Assembly (NCBI RefSeq): GCF_008386505.1
Contig: NZ_VUNZ01000001.1
Span: 1,977,937 to 2,041,936 of the forward strand
Length of the DNA stretch: 64,000 nucleotides
Direction of reading: 5' to 3'
Origin: Chryseobacterium sediminis
Lineage (GTDB): Bacteria; Bacteroidota; Bacteroidia; Flavobacteriales; Weeksellaceae
Under the pieces are notes generated by a model. It had not been told where the DNA came from and did no database searches. It worked only from the letters and a program-made list of their open reading frames with translations. A program made the position numbers and the translations under genes. Positions 42,762 to 51,406 of the stretch are shown piece after piece (position 1 is the stretch's first letter; every line of letters starts with the position of its first letter).

Positions 42762-44402
42762 ATGAGAAAGTATTCTCTTTTCTTTTTATTACTTTTAAGT
42801 TTAAATTTTTCTGCACAACTTATAACTGAGACACAAAAACTGGAATCCCTCTGCAGAATATGGGGATTTTTAAAATATTACCATCCACAGGTAGCAAAAG
42901 GAAATCTGAACTGGGACAAACAGCTTTTTCAAAAAATTGATGAACTTGAATCTATTAATGAGAAAGAGGCTTTAAATAATTTTTATACAGACTGGATCGG
43001 AAGCCTTGGAGAAGTTGCCCCTTGTAAAGAATGTTCAGTAAAGGAAAATAAAGTGTATTTCCTTAAAAACTTTAATCTGAGCTGGATGGATAATCGTGAA
43101 ATTTTCTCCAGAGATCTGTCTCAAAAACTTCATTATATTGAAAACAACCGAAATCTTGGAGACAATCACTATTTCGGAACAGGCGGAAGGAAAGTATATT
43201 TCAGAAATGAAAAGTCCTACGGTTCAAAATTCACTTCAAAGACCATCAGCTTATTGGAACTATTCAGATACTGGAATTATGTAGAGTATTTTTTTCCTTA
43301 TAAATACGAAACTGATCAAAACTGGAATGATGTTCTTACAGAAATGATTCCCAAATTTCTTATGATTGATAGTGACGAAAGTTATCATTTGGCATTAGCA
43401 GAACTGGTCGCAAAAACAGACGATTCCCATGCCTATCTTTCATCAAAGGAGATTCAGCTTCATCAATATGGAAACAGAAGAGTGCCCATAGACTATTCTT
43501 ATGCAGAAGGAAAACTTGTGGTTACAAAAATTAATGCTACAAGATCCAGGGATAAAAATCCGCTTCATGTAGGAGATGTCATTTATGATATTGAAGGTAA
43601 AACAATTCCGCAAATGGTCAACAGCTTTGGAAAATATATTCCAGCCTCCAATTCCTGGGGTAAATTCTACAAAGCAAAAAATAAACTCCTCTTCAACAAC
43701 AATGATTCTATTTCTGTAAAAATTGAGAGAGAAGGGCAAAACCTGGAAATCAAAACCAAGACATATTTTGCCAAAGATATTATTCATGAGAAAAATAAAG
43801 CTCCCAAAAAATGGAAATTCATGGATAAGGAGAAGAAAACAGGCTATGTCAATATGGAAATTATAGAGAAGGAAGATCTGGATGAAATGTACAGCAGTTT
43901 AAAATCTTCAACATCTATTATCTTTGATCTTAGAAATTATCCAAAGCAAACGATCATCCCTTTAAGCTATCTTTTGCTTCCTGAACCTTCCGTTTATTAT
44001 CAGTTTACTTTTCCTGATCCTTATTATCCCGGTAAATTTTACAGCAGAAAAAATGTTATCGGCAGAAAAAATCCTGAATACTATAAAGGGAATGTAATCG
44101 TTTTAGTAGATGAGAGTACCCAAAGTCAGGCAGAGACAACCACAATGATGTTCAAGCAGCATCCGAACGCTACCATTATCGGAAGTAATACTTCGGGAGC
44201 CAACGGAGATGTGATTATGTTTAAAATTGCCGATCTCGACACCCGATTTTCTGGACTTGGTGCTTATTATCCGGACGGAAGGGAAACACAGAGAATAGGC
44301 ATCACCCCTGACATTCTTGTAAAACCGACTGTGGAAGGTCTTAAAAAAGGAAAAGACGAAGTGCTTGAAAGAGCCTTGGAGTATATAAAAAGTACCAATT
44401 AG
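42762..44402 (+). CDS. S41 family peptidase (C-terminal processing protease-like)
   Basis: A 546-residue secreted serine protease with signal peptide MRKYSLFFLLLLSLNFSAQ. The N-terminal helical region (about 25-190) is followed by a PDZ-like domain (about 245-330, ATRSRDKNPLHVGDVIYDIE) and the S41 core. The catalytic serine is S455 (DESTQSQAE). LSYLLLPEPS and IGSNTSGANGDVIMF flank the active site, and GITPDI is near the end. Substrates are unknown. The gene is monocistronic and lies just upstream of porX. Confidence 0.9.
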   Translation: MRKYSLFFLLLLSLNFSAQLITETQKLESLCRIWGFLKYYHPQVAKGNLNWDKQLFQKIDELESINEKEALNNFYTDWIGSLGEVAPCKECSVKENKVYFLKNFNLSWMDNREIFSRDLSQKLHYIENNRNLGDNHYFGTGGRKVYFRNEKSYGSKFTSKTISLLELFRYWNYVEYFFPYKYETDQNWNDVLTEMIPKFLMIDSDESYHLALAELVAKTDDSHAYLSSKEIQLHQYGNRRVPIDYSYAEGKLVVTKINATRSRDKNPLHVGDVIYDIEGKTIPQMVNSFGKYIPASNSWGKFYKAKNKLLFNNNDSISVKIEREGQNLEIKTKTYFAKDIIHEKNKAPKKWKFMDKEKKTGYVNMEIIEKEDLDEMYSSLKSSTSIIFDLRNYPKQTIIPLSYLLLPEPSVYYQFTFPDPYYPGKFYSRKNVIGRKNPEYYKGNVIVLVDESTQSQAETTTMMFKQHPNATIIGSNTSGANGDVIMFKIADLDTRFSGLGAYYPDGRETQRIGITPDILVKPTVEGLKKGKDEVLERALEYIKSTN

Positions 44403-44534
44403 TTGAAACAAAAATATGAAATATCAAATGGTATTTTCATTTAACTTATATTTAACTTTTAATCTTTCTATTTTGTGAGATTTTAAAAGGAATTGGTCAA
44501 CATTTTGATAGAATAACCATGTAAAAAATAAATT

Positions 44535-46079
44535 ATGTCAGAAAAGATATTATGGATCGATGATGAAATAGATTTACTTAAACCTCATATTGTATTTTTA
44601 GAAAAGAAGGGCTACCAGGTAACCCCGGTTAATAATGTGAATGAGGCTTTGGAACTTATGGATTCAGAGAAATTTGCTTTAACGCTAATTGATGAAAATA
44701 TGCCGGGTATCTCCGGACTGGAAGCCATCCCTATGATTAAGGAAAAGGATAACTCCTTAAAAATTGTGATGGTTACCAAAAGCGAAGAAGAACACATTAT
44801 GGAAGAGGCTATCGGATCTCAGATTGCCGATTATATATTAAAGCCTGTAAATCCTAATCAGATATTACTTTCCCTAAAGAAAAACCTTCAGGAAGATAAT
44901 CTTGTTGAGCAAAAAACAATTTTGCAGTACCAGCAGGAATTCAGAAACCTTTCTATGGAACTTTCATACCTGAGAACGTATCAGGATTGGGCAGAATATT
45001 ATAAAAAAATCCTTAGTTGGGAGATCAAATTTGATAAGGTAGCAGACAATGAATTTGCAGACCTTCTGCAGTCTCAGAAAGAGGAAGCCAATATTCAGTT
45101 TGCCAAGTTTATTGAAAAAAATTACACAGACTGGTTAGTTGATTCTGACAAACCTTTAATGAGCCACACTCTTTTCAAAGAAAAAGTAAAACCTGAAGTT
45201 GAAAAAGAAAAAGTTCTTTTACTGATGGTAGACAATCTTCGTTACGACCAGTGGAAAGTGATTGAGCCTCTGTTTACAAAATATTATAATAAGATATCGG
45301 AAGATTATTACTACAGTATCCTTCCTACGGCTACCCAGTATGCGAGAAACTCTTTTTTTGCAGGATTAATGCCGTCTGAAATTGAAAAGCGTTTTCCTGA
45401 CAAATGGTTTAACGATAACGAAGAGGGAAACAAAAATGAATTTGAACGTGATTTCCTTGAAGATCAGATGAAGAGAATTGGTCTTGGATCAAAATCTATG
45501 AAGTACCTTAAAGTACTGAATGCTGATTTTGAAAGAAAGATCTATGATGATTTCAATCAGCATAAAAATAACGACCTGCTGGTGATCGTATACAATTTCA
45601 TTGATATTCTTTCCCACGCGAAAACAGATAACCATATCGTAGATCAGCTGATCCGTGATGATAAAACCTTCCGTTCTCTTACCTTCAACTGGTTTGAAAA
45701 CTCTTCTTTGCTGAAGATTATAAAAACAGCGGCAGAAAACGGTTATAAACTGGTCATCACTACAGACCACGGAACGGTATACGTGAAAAAGCCAAGTAAA
45801 GTAGTAGGAGACAGAGAAACTTCTACTAATATCAGATATAAAACAGGTAAAAGCTTAACGTATGATGACAGTGATGTATGGGCGATTACCAATCCGGAAA
45901 AACTTTTCCTTCCAAAAGGAAACTTAAGCTCGAAATATATTTTTGCTAAAAACAATATATTCCTGGCTTACCCTAAAAATTACAATCATTTTGTTAATTA
46001 CTATAAAGAAACCTACCAGCATGGAGGAATTTCACTGGAAGAGTGTATTATTCCTATCAGTATTTTAGAACCCAAGTAG
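44535..46079 (+). CDS. porX: T9SS response regulator PorX (REC and PglZ domains)
   Basis: A 514-residue protein. The receiver domain covers about 1-120, with phospho-acceptor D53 (LIDENMPG), an acidic pocket in WIDDEID and K103 (ILKPVN). A helical linker follows, then a PglZ/alkaline-phosphatase-like domain at about 200-514 (LLMVDNLRYDQW, LPTATQYARNSFF, VITTDHGTVYVKKPSKVV, LEECIIPISILEPK). In Porphyromonas, PorX with the histidine kinase PorY regulates type IX secretion and has nucleotide phosphodiesterase activity. It is consistent with the T9SS cargo-like gene at 31659. A strong terminator follows. Confidence 0.95.
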   Translation: MSEKILWIDDEIDLLKPHIVFLEKKGYQVTPVNNVNEALELMDSEKFALTLIDENMPGISGLEAIPMIKEKDNSLKIVMVTKSEEEHIMEEAIGSQIADYILKPVNPNQILLSLKKNLQEDNLVEQKTILQYQQEFRNLSMELSYLRTYQDWAEYYKKILSWEIKFDKVADNEFADLLQSQKEEANIQFAKFIEKNYTDWLVDSDKPLMSHTLFKEKVKPEVEKEKVLLLMVDNLRYDQWKVIEPLFTKYYNKISEDYYYSILPTATQYARNSFFAGLMPSEIEKRFPDKWFNDNEEGNKNEFERDFLEDQMKRIGLGSKSMKYLKVLNADFERKIYDDFNQHKNNDLLVIVYNFIDILSHAKTDNHIVDQLIRDDKTFRSLTFNWFENSSLLKIIKTAAENGYKLVITTDHGTVYVKKPSKVVGDRETSTNIRYKTGKSLTYDDSDVWAITNPEKLFLPKGNLSSKYIFAKNNIFLAYPKNYNHFVNYYKETYQHGGISLEECIIPISILEPK

Positions 46080-46111
46080 TTTTTTTCATAGTTTATTTAA
46101 TTTTGGGTTTA

Positions 46112-46150
46112 AAGCGGAAAAAATCGAATGATTTTTTCCGCTTCTTTTTT
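46112..46150 (+). terminator. Terminator after porX
   Basis: A 14-bp perfect stem (46112-46125 with 46130-46143), loop gaat and a T run. Confidence 0.9.
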
Positions 46151-46158
46151 ATAGTTCA

Positions 46159-46166
46159 TATCTTCG
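46159..46166 (+). promoter_or_regulatory. Possible -7 element for the YciI gene
   Basis: TATCTTCG, one mismatch to TAnnTTTG, lies 14 nt before the ATG at 46180. Confidence 0.35.
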
Positions 46167-46179
46167 TAAAAAATAAATC

Positions 46180-46470
46180 ATGTTTATTATTTCGCTTACC
46201 TACAAGAGTTCTATTGAAAATGTGGAACGTCTTATTCCCCAGCATAATATTTTCCTTGATAAGTATTATGAATCCGGACGGTTTATTGCTTCGGGAAGAA
46301 AAGAGCCCAGAACGGGAGGCATCATTATAGCCAACGCAGAATTTAAAAATGAAATTGAGCAGATTATTTCTGAAGATCCTTTTTATATTCATCAGGTAGC
46401 GGATTATGACATCACGGAATTTATCCCGTCGAAATACAATGAAAATTTTAAACTTTTTATAGAAGACTAA
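46180..46470 (+). CDS. YciI family protein
   Basis: A 96-residue protein with the YCII-related ferredoxin-like fold: FIISLTYKSSIENVERLIPQ, ESGRFIASGRKEPRTGGIII and DPFYIHQVADYDITEF. The family's conserved His-Asp pair is partly visible (the segment after PQHN, and D61-type acid in the second half). Function is generally unknown. Its stop codon overlaps the ATG of exonuclease III by one base, so the two are translationally coupled. Confidence 0.88.
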   Translation: MFIISLTYKSSIENVERLIPQHNIFLDKYYESGRFIASGRKEPRTGGIIIANAEFKNEIEQIISEDPFYIHQVADYDITEFIPSKYNENFKLFIED

Positions 46471-47234
46471 TGAGATTAATCACCTACAACGTCAATGGAA
46501 TCAGAGCTGCTTTTACAAAAGATTTTCTGGGCTGGCTACAAACTGCTGATCCGGATATCATCTGTATTCAGGAGAGCAAGGCTGGAAACGATCAGATAGA
46601 TATTGAAAGCCTTGAAAAATTAGGTTACCACAGTTATTGGCACTCAGCAGTAAGAAAAGGCTACAGCGGGGTCGGAATTGCCTCAAAAATTAAACCCAAT
46701 CATGTAGAGTATGGCTGCGGGATTGAAAGCTATGATAATGAAGGCAGAATCATCCGTGCGGATTTTGACGGATATTCAGTGATTTCAGTATACGTTCCTT
46801 CTGCGTCTAATATTGAAAGACTGGATTTTAAAATGCAGTTTTGCCATGACTTTCTGGAGTATATCAAAAATTTAAAAAAAGAAATTCCTAACCTGATTAT
46901 ATCGGGTGATTTTAATATTTGTCATGAAGCCATTGACATTCACAATCCAATTGGGTTAAAAAATGTTTCAGGGTTTCTTCCTATGGAAAGAGAATGGATG
47001 ACTGATTTCATGAATGAATGTGAACTGATAGATAGTTTCAGGTTTTTTAATAATGATCCGGACAATTATACATGGTGGAGCTACAGACAAAATTCCAGAG
47101 CCAGAAATAAAGGATGGAGGCTGGATTATAACTTCACTTCTTACAGTTTAAAGGATAAGCTCTCCAGAGCTGTTATTTTAAAGGAAGCTGTGCATTCTGA
47201 CCATTGTCCTGCGTTATTGGAATTGGACCTATAA
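46470..47234 (+). CDS. xth: Exodeoxyribonuclease III (AP endonuclease)
   Basis: A 254-residue ExoIII/APE1-type enzyme cutting DNA at abasic sites and 3' ends. Key residues: N7 (TYNVNG), E34 (CIQESKA), D-x-N in ISGDFNICHE, and DH in SDHCPALLELD, with RLDYNF for DNA/phosphate contact. Length is normal. It is coupled to the YciI gene by a TAATG overlap. Confidence 0.95.
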   Translation: MRLITYNVNGIRAAFTKDFLGWLQTADPDIICIQESKAGNDQIDIESLEKLGYHSYWHSAVRKGYSGVGIASKIKPNHVEYGCGIESYDNEGRIIRADFDGYSVISVYVPSASNIERLDFKMQFCHDFLEYIKNLKKEIPNLIISGDFNICHEAIDIHNPIGLKNVSGFLPMEREWMTDFMNECELIDSFRFFNNDPDNYTWWSYRQNSRARNKGWRLDYNFTSYSLKDKLSRAVILKEAVHSDHCPALLELDL

Positions 47235-47256
47235 TTAGCGAGTTATTTATGCATAC

Positions 47257-47289
47257 AAAAAGCCAGCTGAATCAGCTGGCTTTTTTTTA
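47257..47289 (+). terminator. Terminator after exonuclease III
   Basis: Arms aaaa-agccagctga and tcagctggct-tttt (47257-47270 with 47272-47285) are followed by further Ts. It lies between convergent genes. Confidence 0.88.
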
Positions 47290-47304
47290 ATTTAAATCAT
47301 AAAA

Positions 47305-47676
47305 TTAATCGACAATTTCATATTCGACCGGAATTGTACCATGGCTGATATCTCCGATCTCATCGAACGCAGCTTTAGACATGTCTAAAGATCTTGATGA
47401 ATGGTAAGGCCCTCTGTCATTAATTCTCACTATTACCTCTTTACCATTTTTAAGGTTAGTAACCTTAACGTTTGTTCCAAATGGAAGCGTTCTGTTTGCT
47501 GCAGTAAACTTTGAGTTATCAAAGATTTCTCCGCTAGCAGTTTTTCTACCGTTAAATTTATCGTGGTAGTACGATGCATAACTTGTTTTTTTCGCATCTA
47601 AGGCATTACTCGTAAAAGAATAAATACCTAAGGTTGAAATCATCATTATGATTACGAGAATGAATCTTTTCATCAT
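47305..47676 (-). CDS. RlpA-like double-psi beta-barrel secreted protein
   Basis: A 123-residue protein with a signal sequence or signal anchor at the N-terminus (FILVIIMMISTLGIYSFTSN) and a DPBB domain of the RlpA family (about 34-122): ASYYHDKFNGRKTASGE, TLPFGTNVKVTNL, RINDRGPYHSSRSLDMS. RlpA-type proteins bind or cleave denuded peptidoglycan strands. It lacks the SPOR domain of E. coli RlpA. The first two codons are both Met, so the start may be 47673. Confidence 0.9.
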   Translation of the reverse strand: MMKRFILVIIMMISTLGIYSFTSNALDAKKTSYASYYHDKFNGRKTASGEIFDNSKFTAANRTLPFGTNVKVTNLKNGKEVIVRINDRGPYHSSRSLDMSKAAFDEIGDISHGTIPVEYEIVD

Positions 47677-47703
47677 TTTGAACTTTTATTGGTTTTGACG
47701 GAG

Positions 47704-47711
47704 CAAATGTA
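47704..47711 (-). promoter_or_regulatory. -7 promoter element for the RlpA-like gene
   Basis: Minus strand TACATTTG (TAnnTTTG), 27 nt ahead of the ATG at 47676. Confidence 0.5.
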
Positions 47712-48191
47712 TCAGGAATCTTTAGAAAACCCTATTCAATATGTTAAAAAACGTTAACAAAAGATTAAACAAATGTTAAGTATCGCTGTAACCCCCTATG
47801 AACAGGGGTTTTAGACTACAGTGTTAAAAAGTGTTAAAAAAACAGTCAAAAAGTTAACATAATTAACTAATTTGTGCATAATTTAAATTTCTACATTTTA
47901 AAAACAATTGAAAATCAGTTGGTTACAAATTAATAAAGTTAAAATAAAATCTGAAAATCAATCTTAAAAAAATTAAAGTCTTAAGATCCGGAATCCGGAA
48001 AAACTTTCTGCCAAAGGACATCTACTCTTATAAGGCAAGGTAGCAGACTCTTTTTTTAACACCATTTTATTTTGTTAAAATTTACAGACAGATCTATTAT
48101 CCAACAATTATCTGCTTTAGTCATCCAAAAAAGTGAATAAGTGATGATATGTAACCCGAAAAAATAAATGAACGCAAATCTCTTAAAAGTA

Positions 48192-48219
48192 AAAAACCAA
48201 TGATCTCTCATTGGTTTTT
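48192..48219 (-). terminator. Terminator for the 48241-49639 gene pair
   Basis: A 12-bp perfect stem (48192-48203 with 48208-48219), loop of 4 nt, then a T-rich run on the minus strand. Confidence 0.85.
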
Positions 48220-48240
48220 ATATGTAATTAAATAAATATC

Positions 48241-48975
48241 TTATTTTAAATATTCTAATACATAATCATAAGTACCGTTAGGATACACTACAGACATACT
48301 AGGAGATCCTGTAATAGCATTTCCTGGAGTTGTAACAGGATTATAAGAATATAAACTTCTATCATAAACAGTGTTTGTACCTGCTTTATAGATTGTAATA
48401 CCATACATTGTAGTCATTCCTGTAGGTGCAGGGATATTAACTGCTGTAGAAGTACCACTTGCAGTGAAAGATCCTTTGATAGCATAAAGCTGCTTATCAA
48501 CACCCGGGCTTACATTTATAATAGTATTTGTAGTTGTTTCTGCTGTTCCAACAGTTACTTTAGGTGAAGTTGAAAGTGAAACCCATCTACCAGTTGAAGT
48601 TGCAAAACCATTTGCTGTTCCACCAGTTGGATTAGAGAAATAATAATATCCCGGAGTTACACTTGTAGCAATACCAGAAACTGTTGTTCCTGAAGCGCTA
48701 TTAAAAACAATCATACCATCATAAGCAGTTGGGAAGTTATCCTCGTCAGTAACAGGAGTTGCAAACGTAAAAGTAGTTAAGTCTGTTCTTGGGAAAACAA
48801 GTCCTTTTCCGTTGTTTACACTGTCGGTGAAACCACCTGTACTTCCAGAAGCATCTAAGAAAACTCCTTGTCCTTGTATATTTCCGCTGGCAAAACCATT
48901 TGTTCTAACCTGCGCATTTGTATATTGAAGCATTGCCACTACAGAGGCAAAAGCTAATAAAACTTTTTTATTCAT
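48241..48975 (-). CDS. Secreted protein, unknown function (Ala/Ser/Thr/Gly-rich)
   Basis: A 244-residue protein with a signal peptide ending TNAQ. The mature part is rich in Thr, Ser, Gly and Asn and low in charge. Segments like AYDGMIVFNSASGTTVSG and TPGYYYFSNPTG with GRWVSLS resemble the beta-rich segments of flavobacterial surface and tail-fibre-like proteins. No catalytic motif or T9SS sorting domain is seen. It lies 25 bp behind the 49001-49639 gene and shares the terminator after it, so the two form a unit. Confidence 0.7.
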   Translation of the reverse strand: MNKKVLLAFASVVAMLQYTNAQVRTNGFASGNIQGQGVFLDASGSTGGFTDSVNNGKGLVFPRTDLTTFTFATPVTDEDNFPTAYDGMIVFNSASGTTVSGIATSVTPGYYYFSNPTGGTANGFATSTGRWVSLSTSPKVTVGTAETTTNTIINVSPGVDKQLYAIKGSFTASGTSTAVNIPAPTGMTTMYGITIYKAGTNTVYDRSLYSYNPVTTPGNAITGSPSMSVVYPNGTYDYVLEYLK

Positions 48976-49000
48976 AACTAAATGTGTGTAAAAATTAAGA

Positions 49001-49639
49001 TTAGTTTACAGAGTAAGACTGCCATGCAGTACCATCATAAACAAAAGCAATACCTCTACCTTGAACAGTAATAGAGTTAACAGAACTTGCGTTCATTCCC
49101 GTTATACTAACATTGGTAGATCCTATTCTTACGATAGTAACTGTTTTACCTTTAGTAGCTGCACTTACAGGAATAGTTGCCAAGTTTACTGAACCTGCTG
49201 TATCAATAAATACATAACCGTTTAAATCTGCTGCAGATAAGTCTGATCCAGTTGTAGAGATTCTTACAGAAGGAGCAGCAGGCGTAACGCTTCCGCCACC
49301 ACCTACAGTGATCCAGGTATTAGTAGTCTGGCCATCATAGTAGTAGAAACCTACAGCTGTAACGTTGGTAGTTTTAGGAGTTGCAGTACCATCAATTGTT
49401 GTTACAAAAGCAAGCGCTCCATTTTGAGCTGCTGTATAAGCCGCATCTTTAGCTAATAATTGTGCTCTTGTCATACGAGGGACCAATAAGGCGTCAGGTC
49501 TAGCGTTGTCTGTAGTATTAGCTACTACATCTAGCGTTGCGGCAGGTGCGGTTGTGTTAATCCCCACTCGCCCTTGTTGAGCCTTAGAAAGGGCCGAAAG
49601 GCCAACAAGCATAATTGCTGTTAATAAAAATTTTTTCAT
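49001..49639 (-). CDS. Secreted protein, unknown function (partner of the next gene)
   Basis: A 212-residue protein with signal peptide MKKFLLTAIMLVGLSALSKAQ. RVGINTTAPAATLDVVAN at the start of the mature part is a segment often opening tail-fibre-like or adhesin-like proteins in Flavobacteriia. ALAFVTTIDG and GFYYYDGQTTNTWITVGGGG-type sequence (quoted here as GFYYYDGQ and WITVGGGG) parallels the AYDGMIVFNS...GYYYFSNP pattern of the downstream gene. The C-terminal part is beta-rich. No sorting domain is recognised. It is the first gene of a two-gene unit. Confidence 0.7.
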   Translation of the reverse strand: MKKFLLTAIMLVGLSALSKAQQGRVGINTTAPAATLDVVANTTDNARPDALLVPRMTRAQLLAKDAAYTAAQNGALAFVTTIDGTATPKTTNVTAVGFYYYDGQTTNTWITVGGGGSVTPAAPSVRISTTGSDLSAADLNGYVFIDTAGSVNLATIPVSAATKGKTVTIVRIGSTNVSITGMNASSVNSITVQGRGIAFVYDGTAWQSYSVN

Positions 49640-50008
49640 AAGTTTTTAAAGATTTTTAATTACATTTTTTTTCATCAATATTTTCAAAAAAGGAAAACGC
49701 ATCCCAACTTGTGAACATTATATAGAAACTAAAGGTTTAAAAAACTATTCTAATTACTTTTAGCTTCAAACAATATTTAACTTATTGAAAGCATATTATT
49801 TAAAAATATTGCTTCTTGCGCAAATTTAAGATATAATTTTCAAATTTATATACTTTAAAATAGAAATTTGAAAAATCTTGATTACACCAAATATTAACAA
49901 ATTGATTATCAATAAAATAAAAATAAGTAACCGAGAAAATTCTATGTTAATTTTCGTTAATAACTTAATTTTACAAATCTTATTTTAAACTGATTAGTAA
50001 GCATTTAG
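49640..50008. other. AT-rich intergenic region upstream of the secreted-protein pair
   Basis: A 369-bp region between rimO and the secreted-protein pair. Two minus-strand TAnnTTTG-like words (49821-49828 and 49841-49848) could start a transcript with a leader of about 170-190 nt. No ORF or strong hairpin is seen. Confidence 0.4.
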
Positions 50009-51310
50009 CTAGACTAATTCTCCGTATAAGTCAAACTCTTCAGCTGAAGTAATTTTAACCTCTGCAAATTCACCTATAGAGATATAAGTATCTTCGGCAG
50101 AAACTAAAACTGTATTGTCCACATCTGGTGAATCATACTCTGTTCTTCCGATAAAATAATTCCCTTCTTTACGGTCAAAAATACATCTGAATATTTTACC
50201 TACTTTTTCCTGGTTTTTTTCCCATGAAATCTGGGACTGCAATTCCATGATTTCTTCTACTCTTGCCTCTTTTACTTCCTGCGGAATGTCGTCTTCCAAT
50301 ACGTAAGCCGTAGTATTTTCTTCATGAGAATATGTAAAGCATCCTAATCTGTCAAACTTCTGTTCTCTTACCCAGTCTTTAAGTTCCTGGAATCTTTCTT
50401 CTGTTTCACCAGGATATCCAACGATAAGGGTTGTTCTGATTGCCATATCCGGAACTTTTTCTCTGAACTTTCCTAAAAGAGCATCTGTTTTCTCATGGGT
50501 AGTTCCTCTTTTCATGGATTTCAACAAATCGGAATTGATATGCTGAAGAGGGATATCTATATAGTTACATACTTTAGGTTCTTCACGGATAATATCAAGA
50601 ACATCTTCCGGGAAACCGCTTGGGAAAGCATAATGAAGACGAATCCACTCTACTCCTTCTACTTTAACCAATTCTTTTAAAAGGTCTCCTAATGCTCTTT
50701 TCCTATAAAGATCAAGACCATAATAAGTAAGATCCTGTGCAATAAGAATTAGTTCTTTTGTTCCTTTTTTTGCCAGTTTCTGAGCTTCTAAAACCAGTTT
50801 TTCGATAGGGGTAGACATGTGTCCTCCTCTCATCAATGGGATCGCACAGAAAGAACATGGTCTGTCACATCCTTCTGAAATTTTAAGGTAGGCATAATGT
50901 TTTGGAGTTGTTGTAAGTCTCTCTCCTACCAGCTCGTGTTTATAATCTGCTCCAAGATGTTTCAGAAGCATCGGAAGGTCTCTTGTACCGAAATACTGGT
51001 CTACATCCGGAATTTCTTTTACCAAATCCGGTTTGTATCTTTCTGATAAACATCCTGTAACGAATACTTTTTCAACTTCACCTCTATTCTTAGCCTCAAC
51101 ATAATCAAGGATAGTATTAATAGATTCTTCTTTAGCATTATCAATAAATCCGCAGGTATTGATGACAACAATGTCACCACGGTCTTCATGAACCACTTCT
51201 TTGCCATTAGCTTTCAGCTGGCTCATTAATACTTCAGAATCATATACATTCTTGGAACACCCAAGAGTGACTACATTGATTTTCTTCTTCCCTACAGATT
51301 TTGTACGCAT
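50009..51310 (-). CDS. rimO: Ribosomal protein S12 methylthiotransferase RimO
   Basis: A 433-residue radical SAM enzyme that methylthiolates an aspartate of ribosomal protein S12. The start at 51310 is chosen since the farther TTG at 51340 lies beyond the -7 box. The N-terminal UPF0004 domain carries C18, C53 and C87 for the first cluster. The radical SAM motif is C148-x3-C152-x2-C155 (SEGCDRPCSFCAIP). The C-terminal TRAM domain ends DLYGELV. It is a single gene with a well-placed -7 element. Confidence 0.96.
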   Translation of the reverse strand: MRTKSVGKKKINVVTLGCSKNVYDSEVLMSQLKANGKEVVHEDRGDIVVINTCGFIDNAKEESINTILDYVEAKNRGEVEKVFVTGCLSERYKPDLVKEIPDVDQYFGTRDLPMLLKHLGADYKHELVGERLTTTPKHYAYLKISEGCDRPCSFCAIPLMRGGHMSTPIEKLVLEAQKLAKKGTKELILIAQDLTYYGLDLYRKRALGDLLKELVKVEGVEWIRLHYAFPSGFPEDVLDIIREEPKVCNYIDIPLQHINSDLLKSMKRGTTHEKTDALLGKFREKVPDMAIRTTLIVGYPGETEERFQELKDWVREQKFDRLGCFTYSHEENTTAYVLEDDIPQEVKEARVEEIMELQSQISWEKNQEKVGKIFRCIFDRKEGNYFIGRTEYDSPDVDNTVLVSAEDTYISIGEFAEVKITSAEEFDLYGELV

Positions 51311-51329
51311 CGTTTTGATTTTGAGTCTG

Positions 51330-51337
51330 CAAAGATA
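51330..51337 (-). promoter_or_regulatory. -7 promoter element for rimO
   Basis: Minus strand TATCTTTG (TAnnTTTG), 19 nt before the ATG at 51310, implying a leader of about 13 nt. Confidence 0.55.
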
Positions 51338-51369
51338 CAAAATATTGAAGAGTTAAGAATTAAAAAATA

Positions 51370-51394
51370 AAAACCACTTTATAAAAGTGGTTTT
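51370..51394 (-). terminator. Terminator ending the polysaccharide gene cluster
   Basis: An 11-bp stem (51370-51380 with 51384-51394), loop ata, then T-rich sequence on the minus strand, just after rfbC. Confidence 0.8.
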
Positions 51395-51406
51395 CAGGGA
51401 TATATT

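Larger units (their letters stand above)
47677..48240. other. Long AT-rich intergenic region
   Basis: A 564-bp region without a convincing ORF. It holds a -7 box for the RlpA-like gene, repeated GTTAA-type words (47743-47860), a small hairpin aaccccct/aggggtt (about 47789-47810), a possible stem plus T run at 48007-48057 (tctgc/gcaga), and the terminator at 48192-48219. A non-coding RNA is possible but unproven. Confidence 0.45.

Noticed and set aside
47789-47810. aacccc...ggggtt hairpin as a terminator
   Set aside because: It is short, lies upstream of the RlpA-like gene's promoter region and lacks a clear T run in a useful direction.
47860-47885. TTTGTGCATAA-type word as a possible DnaA box or origin
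   Set aside because: Only one near-match is present, with no cluster of boxes, no dnaA or dnaN nearby and no strand-switch pattern.
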